Shown here in pieces: positions 29,581 to 38,525 of a stretch of DNA of 64,000 nucleotides. A model generated the notes under the pieces. The model searched no databases and was not told the origin of the DNA. It saw nothing but the letters and a program-made list of their open reading frames with translations. Each line of letters opens with the position of its first letter. The stretch's first letter is position 1. Origin of the DNA: Azospirillum sp. Lineage in GTDB: Bacteria; Pseudomonadota; Alphaproteobacteria; Azospirillales; Azospirillaceae. The DNA is taken from NCBI GenBank assembly GCA_027486405.1, contig JAIXPD010000025.1, positions 1 through 64,000 of the forward strand. The letters run 5' to 3'. A program made the translations under genes and the position numbers.

Positions 29581-31611
29581 TCACAGCCCCAGAACGCCGC
29601 CGTCCTTCTTGGTGATGACGATCACCGAGGGGCGGGGCGGCATGCCGGGCTTGAAGTCGGGCCAGCGGGTGGCCGGTTCCTCGAAGGTGGAGAGCTTGCC
29701 GAAGGGCTTGTACTGGTCCACGCCGTCGGTCGCCGGATGCTGGACGGAGATGAACAGGGCCTTGTCGTCGGGGGTGAAGAAGGGGCCGCAGATCTCGGCA
29801 CCCACCGGGTTGCGGTAGAACATGCGGGACAGGCCGCGCAGTTCGCCATCGGTTTCCACCGCCCAAATGCCGTCGGCCGTCCCCGACGCCTTGGCCCAGT
29901 TTTCGCCTTGGTCGGTGCCGACCCACAGGCGGCCATGGTTGTCCACCGCGACGTTGTCGGGGCAGGCGAACCAGCCGTTGGCGCTGGTGTCGGCGTGATA
30001 TTGGCCGCCGACCTTGGTGTCCTTCGGGTTGCCGCCGCGCAGCAGCATCTTCCAGGTCGCCTTGGTCGCGGTGTGGTCGCCGTCGTTCGGGGTGATTTCC
30101 AGGATCTGGCCCCAATCATTGACCGCGCGCGGGTTGGCGGCGTCCACCTGTTCGGGCTTGCGCTTGTTGTTGTTGGTCAGAACAACGTAAACGGTGTCCT
30201 TTTTCAGGTTGATTTCCACGTCTTCCGGGCGGTCCATCTTGGTGGCGCCCAGGATGTCGGCGGCCATGCGGGCGTTGATGAGGACGGTGGCCTGATCGGG
30301 GAAGCCCTTTTCGGCGGTCAAACCGTTCTGGCCCTGGACCAGCGGCATCCACGTGACCGAGCCGTCCGCGCCGAACTTGCCGACATACAGCGTGCCCTCG
30401 TCCAGGATGCCGAGGTTGGCGGCGCGGTTGGCCGGATCGTACTTCTTCGCCGCGACGAACTTGTAGACATACTCGAAGCGCTCGTCGTCACCCATGTAGG
30501 CCACGACGGTGCGGTCCTTCATGATGACGACGTTGCACGCTTCATGCTTGAAGCGGCCCAGCGCGGTGCGCTTGCGCGGGGGGGACGACGGGTTGTAGGG
30601 GTCGATCTCGACGATCCAGCCAAAGCGGTTGGCCTCGTTGGCTTCCTTGGTCACGTCGAAACGGTCGTGGTAAGCCCCCCAATTGTACCAGCCGCCCGGA
30701 ATGCCATAGCGCTTGAACGCGGCGGCGTTCTTGTGGTCGTCGGCCAGCTTGCCCCAGAAATAGCCGTTGATGTTCTCTTCCGCCGACAGCCAGGTGCCCC
30801 ACGGGGTCATCCCGCCGGCGCAGTTGTTCAGCATGCCGCGCACGACGGTTCCGGTGGGGTCGGCGGCGGTGCGCATCAGCGGATGACCGGCGGCCGGGCC
30901 GGTGATGCGGCATTCGGTTTCACCGGTGATGCGGCGGTTGTATTTGGAATTGGGGTCGTAGGTCCATTTGCCCTTCACCTTGCGGATTTCGACGACCGAA
31001 CCGCCATGGGCGGCGATTTCGATGTCGGCCAGATCCTTGGTCATGCGGGCGAAATTGACCTTCTGCTGCTCCCCGTTCAGGCCCGGGAACATCACCTCTT
31101 CGTCGGTGTATTCGTGGTTGGTGCAGAGCAGGCCGTGATCGGCGGACTTGGAACCGAGCGGCAGCGGCGCGAAGCCGTTGAAATCGTTGTTGTAGCCGAA
31201 CTGCGTCGCCTGGGCGGCGGCGGTCTGCTTCATCGGATCGAAGGCGGGCGCGCCCGGCAGCACCGGATCGCCCCAGCGGATCAGCACGTTCACGTCGTAA
31301 CCCGGCGCAACATGGTGGGTTTCGTCCACGCCGTGGGCGATTTCCTCAAAACGGAAGCTGGGGGCGGACCCGGCGGCGGCCTTCGGCGTCGCGGCTTCAG
31401 CCTCGGCGCTGCCGCCGAACAGCGCGACCGGCCCGACCAGCGCGCTCAGGGCGGAGGACGCCAGCATACCGCCGATCAAGCCACGGCGACCGACGCGCTC
31501 GTTCAGCACATCACCCAGGGTCGGGTTGGACGACGGGTTGATGCCGATGTCTTCCTGGCTGTCAAAGGTCAGGTATTTGGTGCCCTTGCGGGTGGTCTCT
31601 TCGCCGTTCAT
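29581..31611 (-). CDS. phoX: PhoX-family alkaline phosphatase
   Basis: A 676-residue exported protein of the PhoX (DUF839) family. A twin-arginine signal is visible after an ~40-residue cytoplasmic lead: VGRRGLIGGMLASSALSALVGPVALFG. The family segments NHEYTDEEVMFPG, GGMTPWGTWLSAEENINGYF, FKHEACNVVIMKDRTVVAYMGDDERFEYVYKFV, and WVGTDQGENW are present. These calcium/iron enzymes release phosphate from organic phosphoesters in the periplasm. It lies downstream of phrB with 121 bases between. I found a single CTGTCAT half-site upstream but no convincing Pho box. Confidence 0.9.
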   Translation of the reverse strand: MNGEETTRKGTKYLTFDSQEDIGINPSSNPTLGDVLNERVGRRGLIGGMLASSALSALVGPVALFGGSAEAEAATPKAAAGSAPSFRFEEIAHGVDETHHVAPGYDVNVLIRWGDPVLPGAPAFDPMKQTAAAQATQFGYNNDFNGFAPLPLGSKSADHGLLCTNHEYTDEEVMFPGLNGEQQKVNFARMTKDLADIEIAAHGGSVVEIRKVKGKWTYDPNSKYNRRITGETECRITGPAAGHPLMRTAADPTGTVVRGMLNNCAGGMTPWGTWLSAEENINGYFWGKLADDHKNAAAFKRYGIPGGWYNWGAYHDRFDVTKEANEANRFGWIVEIDPYNPSSPPRKRTALGRFKHEACNVVIMKDRTVVAYMGDDERFEYVYKFVAAKKYDPANRAANLGILDEGTLYVGKFGADGSVTWMPLVQGQNGLTAEKGFPDQATVLINARMAADILGATKMDRPEDVEINLKKDTVYVVLTNNNKRKPEQVDAANPRAVNDWGQILEITPNDGDHTATKATWKMLLRGGNPKDTKVGGQYHADTSANGWFACPDNVAVDNHGRLWVGTDQGENWAKASGTADGIWAVETDGELRGLSRMFYRNPVGAEICGPFFTPDDKALFISVQHPATDGVDQYKPFGKLSTFEEPATRWPDFKPGMPPRPSVIVITKKDGGVLGL

Positions 31612-31732
31612 CGTGTGTGCCTCACCTGGTGCCGCCGGTGTTCGGGGCGTGTCTCTGGGTTGGCGTCACACTAGTTCGGCTCCATGACAGTTTCTTTGCG
31701 GCGACGTAACGGTCCGATGAAATGACGTACCG

Positions 31733-33199
31733 TCAGAGGGATTGCTCCTTGCGTTCGGCAAACAGCGCCAACGCGCGGTTGCGGGCCAGACCATGGTCGA
31801 TGATCGGTTTGGGATAGGTCTCGCCCAACCGCAGCCCGGCCCGGCGCAGGACATCCGCCGGGGCCTCCCACGGCTTGTGAATCCAGCGGGATGGCAGGTG
31901 GCGCAGTTCGGGCACGAAGCGGCGGACGTAATCGCCCTCGGGGTCGAACTTCTCGCCCTGAAGCACCGGGTTGAAGACGCGGAAGAAGGGGGCGGCGTCG
32001 GCCCCGCAGCCCGCCACCCATTGCCAGCCCCCGGCGTTGTTGGCGGGATCGGCGTCCACCAGCGTGTCCCAGAACCATTGCTCCCCCACCTGCCAGGGCA
32101 GCAGCAGATCCTTGACCAGGAAGGACGCGGCGATCATCCGCACCCGGTTGTGCATCCACCCGGTTTCCCACAACTCGCGCATCCCGGCGTCGACGATGGG
32201 ATAGCCGGTGCGGCCGCGCCGCCACGCCGCCAACCCATCCGCGTCCGACCGCCACGGGAAATCGGCGAATCGTTCGTCCAGCGGCTGGTCCAGCATGTGG
32301 GAGGCGTGGTGCAGCAGATGGTGGTTGAACTCGCGCCAGCCGATTTCCCGCAGGAAGGATTCGGCCCCCTTTTGCCGCTCCGGGTGGGCGTCGGCGCTGT
32401 GGCGGGTGGCGTGCCAGATCTGGCGCGGGCTGATTTCGCCAAAGGCCATATGGGGCGACAGCCGGGCGGTCCCCATCAGGTCCGGCCGGTCGCGGTCGCT
32501 GGCGTAGGTGGCGACCGGCCCGTCGAGGAAGGCCGACAGCCGCGCCCGCGCCGCCGCTTCGCCCGGGACCCAGGCCGCGCGCAGGCCCCCGGCCCAGTCC
32601 GGCGCGGTCGGCAGCAGGCCCCAACCCGCCAGCCGGTCGCTGGCCGGGGCGTTGGCCGGTGGGATCAGGCGGTCCGGAGCGGGCAGGGGGGCGGGCGGGG
32701 TCAGGCTGGCCGACAGGCTGCGCCAAAAGGGGGTGAAGACCTTGAACGGTCCGCCGCTCTTGTTCTGCACCGTCCAGGGTTCGGCCAGCAGATGGGCGCA
32801 AAAGCTGCGCGCCTCCACCCCGTCGCGCTTCAACCCGTCCTTGATCGCGGCGTCGCGGGCGGTGTGGATCGGGCTGTAACGCCGGTTCCACAGCACGGCT
32901 CCGGCCCCGCTCTCGCGCCGCAGGGCGTCGATCACCGCCGCCGGATCGCCCCGCCGCAGGATCAGCGGCGATCCCAGCGCCGCGCAGTCCGCCGCCAACC
33001 GCTCCAGGCTGCCGTGCAGCCACCAGCGCGACGCCCCGCCCAGCGGGCGCGGGTCGCCCGCCACCTCCTCCAACACGAAGAGCGGCAACACCGGCACGCC
33101 CTGGCTGGCGGCGGCGTGCAGCGCCGGGTTGTCCGACAGGCGCAAATCGGTGCTGCGGAACCAGACGATGACCGGGTTGGTCGTGTTGAAAGCGGACAT
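31733..33199 (-). CDS. phrB: Deoxyribodipyrimidine photolyase
   Basis: A 488-residue class I photolyase/cryptochrome. It has an N-terminal antenna-binding domain (PVIVWFRSTDLRLSDNPALHAA) and a C-terminal FAD domain with RPDLMGTARLSPHMAFGEISPRQIWH, EFNHHLLHH, GYPIVDAGMRELWETGWMHNRVRMIAASFLVKDLLLPWQVGEQWFWDTLVDADPANNAGGWQWVAGCGADA and PYFR-like APFFRVFNPVLQGEKFDP (given here in parts). The Trp triad context is kept. It repairs cyclobutane pyrimidine dimers with blue light. It is the last gene of the minus-strand series that also holds PdeM and an Lhr-type helicase. Confidence 0.93.
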   Translation of the reverse strand: MSAFNTTNPVIVWFRSTDLRLSDNPALHAAASQGVPVLPLFVLEEVAGDPRPLGGASRWWLHGSLERLAADCAALGSPLILRRGDPAAVIDALRRESGAGAVLWNRRYSPIHTARDAAIKDGLKRDGVEARSFCAHLLAEPWTVQNKSGGPFKVFTPFWRSLSASLTPPAPLPAPDRLIPPANAPASDRLAGWGLLPTAPDWAGGLRAAWVPGEAAARARLSAFLDGPVATYASDRDRPDLMGTARLSPHMAFGEISPRQIWHATRHSADAHPERQKGAESFLREIGWREFNHHLLHHASHMLDQPLDERFADFPWRSDADGLAAWRRGRTGYPIVDAGMRELWETGWMHNRVRMIAASFLVKDLLLPWQVGEQWFWDTLVDADPANNAGGWQWVAGCGADAAPFFRVFNPVLQGEKFDPEGDYVRRFVPELRHLPSRWIHKPWEAPADVLRRAGLRLGETYPKPIIDHGLARNRALALFAERKEQSL

Positions 33200-33271
33200 G
33201 GTGGTGGCTCTCGCGGCGAAACGACGGGCAGGCCATCGGATATAGGCGGATCGCCCCGTTCGACCAGGGGG

Positions 33272-33991
33272 TTACAGGCCGCGATCCGGCGACAGACGGT
33301 CGCGGGGGAAGCGATGCAGCCGCCCGCGCGCCATCAACAGCGCCTCGAACCGGGGGGCGAGCAGCCCGGCGATGGCCGGGTGCAGCGCGTTCAGCCCGCC
33401 GGTGAAGGCCCCGAAGGCGGGCAGGATCAGCTTGACCCCGTCGGTGACGAAGCAGCGTTCGCGCACCCGCCGCCCGGCCAGCGCCAACGCCGCCGCAGGG
33501 TGCAGATGGCCGGAGATCTCGCCCGCCACACCCGGCTGCGCCTCGTGCCGGAAGACCAGCGGGCCGAGCGCGAGGTCGGCGACGATCCGGCCGCCCAGCC
33601 CATCGGGCGGGTGGGGGTCGTGGTTGCCGGTGATCCACACCCAATCGGTGGCGGCGGTCAGCGCCCGCAGGCGGTCGGCGTCCGCGCCGGTCAGGCGTTC
33701 CCCCGCCCGGCGGTCGTGGAAGCTGTCGCCCAGGCACAGGACGCGCCGGGGCCGCTCCCGTTCGATCACCGCCGCCAGCCGGTCGAGCGTGGCGCGGGTG
33801 TCGTAGGGCGGCAGCATCCGCCCGCGCGCGGCGAAGGCCGATCCCTTTTCCAGATGCAGATCGGCGACCGCCAGCACCCCTTCGTCGCGCCACAGCAGCG
33901 CGCCGGAGGCGTCGGCCAGCAACGGGACCCCGGCCAGCGTCAGCGCCGCTTGGCCGTCGTCGGTTGCCGGGGGTGTGGGAAAGCCCCTCAC
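33272..33991 (-). CDS. pdeM: Ligase-associated DNA damage endonuclease PdeM
   Basis: A 239-residue calcineurin-like phosphoesterase. Metal motifs in order are VLAVADLHLEKGSAFAARG (DxH), VLCLGDSFHD (GDxxHD), WVWITGNHDPHPP (GNHD), and GEISGHLHPAA (GHxHP). The pattern ADLHLEKGS..LPPYDTRATL is the signature of the PdeM family, which travels with Lhr-like helicases, an exonuclease and an ATP-dependent ligase in DNA repair clusters. Here only the helicase is adjacent, with a 4-base overlap. The Gly-rich N-terminus (TPPATDDGQ) is variable in the family. Confidence 0.88.
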   Translation of the reverse strand: MRGFPTPPATDDGQAALTLAGVPLLADASGALLWRDEGVLAVADLHLEKGSAFAARGRMLPPYDTRATLDRLAAVIERERPRRVLCLGDSFHDRRAGERLTGADADRLRALTAATDWVWITGNHDPHPPDGLGGRIVADLALGPLVFRHEAQPGVAGEISGHLHPAAALALAGRRVRERCFVTDGVKLILPAFGAFTGGLNALHPAIAGLLAPRFEALLMARGRLHRFPRDRLSPDRGL

Positions 33992-36480
33992 AACAAGCGC
34001 CCCTGCCGGTGATCAGGCCGGTTTGGCCCCCGTCGGTTTGGGGGCGAGGACGATTCCGCCATCGCTTCGGCCACCAGCTCCGCCGCTGCGGCGGCCAGCA
34101 ATTCGTCGGTGGCCTCGCCGTCGATCCGCTCCCGCCCGATCTCCAGGATGACCGGCACGGCGAGTGGCGAAATCCGGTCGAGATCCTGCCGGGTGATCCG
34201 CCCGCGCACGCGCGCCAGGAAATCGGACAGGCGGCGGATGTCGGTCAGGCCGCCCGCCGCGTCCGCCCGTGTGGCCCGCAGCAGCACATGGTTGGGATCA
34301 TGCTTGCGCAGCACGTCATAGATCAGATCCGACGAGACGGTGACTTGCCGTCCGTTTTTCTCCTGTCCGGGATGGCGGCGTTCGATCACCCCGGCGATCA
34401 GGGCGACGTTGCGGAAGGTTCGCCGCAGCATCGAGGATTCGTCCATCCAGGCTTCCAGATCGTCGCCCAGCATGTCCTGGTCGAACAGCGTGTCGAGCCG
34501 ATCGGGGGAGCGCAGCGACCACACCGCCAGCGCATAATCGGTGGCGACGAAGCCCAGCGGACCCAAGCCCATCCGTTCCATCCGCCGGGTCAGCAGCATG
34601 CCCAGGGTCTGATGCGCGTTGCGCCCCTCGAAGGCGTAGGCAACAAGGAAACGCTTGCCGTTGCGGGGAAACAGCTCCACCAGCAGCCCGTCGCGGTCGG
34701 GCAGGACGGAGCGCTGGCGCTGCAACGCCAACCAGTCCCGCACGTCGTCGGGCAGGCCATCCCACGCCGCCGGATCGGCCAGCATCGCCCGCACCCGCTC
34801 GGCCAGATGGGTGGTCAACGGCAACCGGCCCCCGGCATAGGCGGGGATCTTCGGCTCGCCGGTTCCACCCTTGGCCACCTGCGCCTCCATCTCGCGCACG
34901 CCCAGGAATTTCAGCACCTGCCCGGCGAACAGGAAGGTGTCGCCCGGCGTCAGGCCCTGGATGAAATACTCCTCCACCTCGCCCAGCACCGGGCCACGGT
35001 TCAGGCGCACGCGCAACAGCGGTTCCTGCGTGATGGTCCCGACGTTCATCCGGTAGAGCCGGGCCACCGCCGCGCCGCTGATGGCGACGCGCCCATCCTC
35101 CCGCGTCCGCAGCCGTTGGAAGCGCTCATAGGCCCCCAGCGCGTAGCCGCCGGTCGCGACGAAATCCAACACGTCGTCGAAGCTGTCGCGGTCGAGATCG
35201 GCGTAGGGGGCGGCGGTGATGACCTCCTCATACAGATCATCGGGGCGGAAGGGGGCGGCGCAGGCCATGCCGAGGATGTGTTGCGCCAGCACGTCGAACC
35301 CGCCGGGGCGGGGCGTGTCGCCGTCCAACGCGTTGGCGCGCACGGCGTCCAGCGCGGCCCGGCATTCCAGCACCTCGAAGCGGTTGGCGGGGATCAGCAG
35401 GGCGCGGCTTGGCTCGTCCAGCCGGTGGTTCGCCCGGCCGATGCGCTGGATCAGGCGGCTCGATCCCTTGGGCGCGCCGATCTGCACCACCAGATCCACC
35501 GCCGCCCAATCGATGCCAAGGTCGAGCGAGGAGGTGGCGACCACCGCCCGCAAGTCCCCCCGGGCCATCGCCGCTTCCACCTTGCGCCGTTGCTCGACGG
35601 CGAGCGAGCCGTGGTGCAGGGCGATCGGCAGCGTCTCGTCGTTCACCTTCCACAGCGCCTGAAACACCATTTCGGCCTGCGCGCGGGTGTTGACGAAGAT
35701 CAGCGTCGTCCGCTGCTGCCGGATGCGCTGGTACAGCTCCGCCATGGCGTGCAAAGCGCTGTGCCCGGCCCAGGGCAGGCGCGCCCGGCTGTCCAGGATG
35801 TCAATGGCGGGATCGGCTCCGCTGCGACCCTGGACCAGCCGGACATCGCCGTCACCCGCCCCACCACCCGCGCGACCGCTGCGCGACAGCCACGCCAGCA
35901 GGTGATCGGGATCGGCCACCGTCGCCGACAGCCCGACCCGCCGCGCCAGCGGGGCGAGCCGTGTCAACCGGGCCAACCCCAGGGCCAGCAGGTCGCCGCG
36001 CTTGGTCCCGGCCAGCGCGTGCAGTTCGTCCACGATGACGCAGCGCAGTCCGCCGAACAGCCGGGCGCTGTCGGCGTAGGACAGCAGCAGCGCCAGACTT
36101 TCCGGCGTGGTCATCAGGATGTGGGGCGGGTGGGCGCGCTGGCGGCGGCGCTTGGCCTCCGGCGTGTCGCCGGTGCGGGTTTCCGCCCGGATCGGCAGCC
36201 GCATTTCGGCGATGGGCGTTTCCAGATTGCGTTGAACATCCACCGCCAGCGCCTTCAGCGGCGAGATGTACAGCGTGTGCAGCCCATCGCGCGGGCGTTC
36301 CGCCAACTCGATCAGGGAGGGCAGGAACCCGGCCAGCGTCTTGCCGCCGCCGGTCGGCGCGATCAGCAGCGCGCTCGCCCCATCCGTCGCCGCCGCGACC
36401 ATGGCGACCTGATGGGCGTGCGGCGACCACCCGCGCGACCGGAACCACGCCGCGACGTTGGCGGGGATGAGGTCGGTCAA
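33988..36480 (-). CDS. Ligase-associated DEXH-box helicase (Lhr-like)
   Basis: An 830-residue superfamily 2 helicase: Q-like SPHAHQVAMVAA, motif I APTGGGKTLAGFLPSL, Ia ISPLKALAVDVQRNL, II VDELHAL (DELH), III GLSATVADPDHL, V ATSSLDLGIDWAAVD and VI LIQRIGRANHRLDEPSR, then the Lhr core C-terminal domain. The length agrees with the ligase-associated subfamily rather than the ~1400-residue Lhr. I prefer the TTG start at 36480, because it overlaps the upstream stop (TTGA) and gives LTDLIPANVAAWFRSRGW, the typical family beginning. It shares 4 bases with pdeM. Confidence 0.85.
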   Translation of the reverse strand: MTDLIPANVAAWFRSRGWSPHAHQVAMVAAATDGASALLIAPTGGGKTLAGFLPSLIELAERPRDGLHTLYISPLKALAVDVQRNLETPIAEMRLPIRAETRTGDTPEAKRRRQRAHPPHILMTTPESLALLLSYADSARLFGGLRCVIVDELHALAGTKRGDLLALGLARLTRLAPLARRVGLSATVADPDHLLAWLSRSGRAGGGAGDGDVRLVQGRSGADPAIDILDSRARLPWAGHSALHAMAELYQRIRQQRTTLIFVNTRAQAEMVFQALWKVNDETLPIALHHGSLAVEQRRKVEAAMARGDLRAVVATSSLDLGIDWAAVDLVVQIGAPKGSSRLIQRIGRANHRLDEPSRALLIPANRFEVLECRAALDAVRANALDGDTPRPGGFDVLAQHILGMACAAPFRPDDLYEEVITAAPYADLDRDSFDDVLDFVATGGYALGAYERFQRLRTREDGRVAISGAAVARLYRMNVGTITQEPLLRVRLNRGPVLGEVEEYFIQGLTPGDTFLFAGQVLKFLGVREMEAQVAKGGTGEPKIPAYAGGRLPLTTHLAERVRAMLADPAAWDGLPDDVRDWLALQRQRSVLPDRDGLLVELFPRNGKRFLVAYAFEGRNAHQTLGMLLTRRMERMGLGPLGFVATDYALAVWSLRSPDRLDTLFDQDMLGDDLEAWMDESSMLRRTFRNVALIAGVIERRHPGQEKNGRQVTVSSDLIYDVLRKHDPNHVLLRATRADAAGGLTDIRRLSDFLARVRGRITRQDLDRISPLAVPVILEIGRERIDGEATDELLAAAAAELVAEAMAESSSPPNRRGPNRPDHRQGRLL

Positions 36481-37853
36481 GCCGGAACGCGGTTGGCCGC
36501 CAACGCCCGCAGATCGCGCAGCATGGCGTCGAACACCGGCCCCCAATCCTCGTCCGCACCCTGGCGATGGAGCCGCATCGACGGATACCAGGGGGTGCGG
36601 TCGCCCGTCATGCCGAAAACCCAGTAGGGAACACGCTGCAACAGCACCCACACCGGAACACCGAGCGTGCCGGTCAGGTGGGCGACCGAGCTGTCGGTCA
36701 TCACCACCAGATCAAGCTGTTCGATCACCGCCGCCGTGTCGGCAAAATCGCTCATCTCCGGCCCCAACGGCGTGATCGGGGTTTCTGCGGGCAAGCGGGT
36801 CAGTTCGCCTTCCATCGGGCCTTTTTGCAGGCTGAAAAGGCGCAGGCCGGGAATGTCCAGCATCGGCAGGAAGCGGTCCAGGCTGGCCGCCCGGATGGCG
36901 TTGTCGGCAAAGGTCGGGCTGCCGCTCCACACAAAGCCGACGCGCAGGCGGCCGTCCCTGGGTCCCAGCAGGGCCGCCGCCTTGGCGCGGGCCTCGTCGG
37001 GGATGGTGAGGGGGTGCGGTGGCGGAATCCGGTCGATCCGGGTCTCAAAACACCGGGGCAGGCTCATGATCGAGCTGTGATAATGGTAAAGTGGCGGCGG
37101 CGTCTGGTCCCGCTCGATCCAGGAATCCACCCCGGGCAGGTTGGCGAACAGGCGACGCAACTCCGGCTGGCATTCAACGACGACGCGCTTGGCCCCGCGT
37201 TGCTTGAGCATCGGCAGGTAGCGCGCCATCAGCAGCGTGTCGCCGAACCCCTGCTCGACCGTGATCATGATGACCTTGCCGTCCAGCGGTTGACCCGACC
37301 AGCGGGTTCCCCGGTGAAGGCGGTAGACATACTCCCGCATGTCATAACGGGATTCGTAATCCTCCCAGCCATCCGCATAGTCACCACGATGCAGGCGAAT
37401 CTGGGCGCGTGGCCAAGCGTGGGTTGAGGTTGTCGGATCCAAACGCACCAGCCAGTTCGTCAGCTTCAGAGCATCGTCAAAGGAGCCGGTTCGGAGTTGA
37501 GTGGAAACGCGGCTTCGGAGCCGTTCCGGCCCGGATGGTTCCAGCGCAATGGCGCGTTGGCTGGCGTGGATCGCCTCGGCGTGGCGGCTGGCGTTGGTGA
37601 AGGCCAAGGCCAAGGCGCTCCACGCCGCCGCGTGGTCCGGGGCGAGACGAACCGCCCGGTGCAGGCAGTTCCGCGCGTCGGGGTGACGGGCGCGGTCCAG
37701 CAATTCCCCGAGCACACGCCACCAGTCAGCGCTGTCCGGTGTCGCGGCGATTTGCGCGCGCGCTTGGTCCTGGGTCGGCTCCGGTGCAGGCCTCAGGCCC
37801 GCGTTGGGCGGAAAGGGCATCGCCGCGAGCGCTTCAACCGCCGGAACCATCAT
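36477..37853 (-). CDS. TPR protein with glycosyltransferase-9-like domain
   Basis: A 458-residue protein. Residues about 30-160 hold TPR repeats (WWRVLGELLDRARHPDARNCLHRAVRLAPDHAAAWSALALAFTNASRHAEAIHASQRAIALEP). Residues about 185-450 resemble GT9/heptosyltransferase-type C-terminal domains joined to TPRs: GKVIMITVEQGFGDTLLMARYLPML, RVGFVWSGSPTFADNAIRA, FSLQKGP and VVMTDSSVAHLTGTLGVPVWVLL. No signal peptide is visible. The acceptor is unknown; glycosylation of protein or envelope polymers is possible. It lies 39 bases after plsY and overlaps the helicase start. Confidence 0.75.
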   Translation of the reverse strand: MMVPAVEALAAMPFPPNAGLRPAPEPTQDQARAQIAATPDSADWWRVLGELLDRARHPDARNCLHRAVRLAPDHAAAWSALALAFTNASRHAEAIHASQRAIALEPSGPERLRSRVSTQLRTGSFDDALKLTNWLVRLDPTTSTHAWPRAQIRLHRGDYADGWEDYESRYDMREYVYRLHRGTRWSGQPLDGKVIMITVEQGFGDTLLMARYLPMLKQRGAKRVVVECQPELRRLFANLPGVDSWIERDQTPPPLYHYHSSIMSLPRCFETRIDRIPPPHPLTIPDEARAKAAALLGPRDGRLRVGFVWSGSPTFADNAIRAASLDRFLPMLDIPGLRLFSLQKGPMEGELTRLPAETPITPLGPEMSDFADTAAVIEQLDLVVMTDSSVAHLTGTLGVPVWVLLQRVPYWVFGMTGDRTPWYPSMRLHRQGADEDWGPVFDAMLRDLRALAANRVPA

Positions 37854-37892
37854 CGCGTCTGTCCTGTGTTGCTCTGTTGGTGTGCGGGGGGA

Positions 37893-38525
37893 TCAGGCCG
37901 CCGTTTTCTTGCTGGCCCCGATCTTCGGTTCTTCGCCCTTCAGCAGGCGGCGGATGTTGGTCTCGTGGCGGATGAAGACCAGGACGGCGATGAACAGGCA
38001 CAGGCCCGCCACCAGCGGCCCGCCGAAATACCAGCCGGTCAGCGGGCTGAGCGCGATGGCGGTCAAGGCCGACAACGACGAGATGCGGAACAGGGCCGCC
38101 ATCGCCAGCCAGCTCAGGCAGGCCAGCAGCCCCACCGGCCAGCAGACGGCCAGCAGCACGCCCAGCGCGGTGGCGACGCCCTTGCCGCCCTTGAAGCCCA
38201 GCCAGACCGGGAAGCTGTGGCCCAGCATCGCCCCGCCCGCCGCCAGCACCGCCGCGAGCAGCGCTGTGTCCGGCCCGGCGAACCGTCCGGCCAGATCCAG
38301 CGCCACCAGGGCGGCGACGGCCCCCTTGCCGCTGTCCAGCAGCAGGGTGGCCAGCGCCAACGGCTTGTTGCCGGTGCGCAGGACGTTGGTGGCCCCGATG
38401 TTGCCGGATCCGATCTGGCGGATGTCGCCCAGACCGGCGATCCGGGTCAGCACCAGACCGAAGGGGATGGACCCCAGCAGATAGCCCAGCAGGGCGGCGG
38501 CTATGGCGGTCAGCACGGCGATCAA
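37893..38525 (-). CDS. plsY: Acyl-phosphate:glycerol-3-phosphate acyltransferase PlsY
   Basis: A 210-residue membrane enzyme with about five hydrophobic segments that makes lysophosphatidic acid from acyl-phosphate. PlsY motifs are LLGYLLGSIPFGLVL, the SGNIGATNVLR loop (motif 1), LDSGKGAVAAL, GHSFPVWLGFKGGKGVATALG (motif 2 with the catalytic GKG) and RHETNIRRLLKGEEPK (motif 3). The start overlaps the pyrC stop by 4 bases. pyrB-pyrC-plsY is the usual alphaproteobacterial order, where dprA and topA often come next; here other genes follow. Confidence 0.94.
   Translation of the reverse strand: MIAVLTAIAAALLGYLLGSIPFGLVLTRIAGLGDIRQIGSGNIGATNVLRTGNKPLALATLLLDSGKGAVAALVALDLAGRFAGPDTALLAAVLAAGGAMLGHSFPVWLGFKGGKGVATALGVLLAVCWPVGLLACLSWLAMAALFRISSLSALTAIALSPLTGWYFGGPLVAGLCLFIAVLVFIRHETNIRRLLKGEEPKIGASKKTAA

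Noticed and set aside
31612-31732. Pho box upstream of phoX
   Set aside because: Only one CTGTCAT half-site is present; the second half at the right spacing is absent.
33964-36627. An 887-codon plus-strand frame opposite the helicase
   Set aside because: Arg/Gln/Gly-rich antisense translation without motifs; the helicase motifs are on the minus strand.
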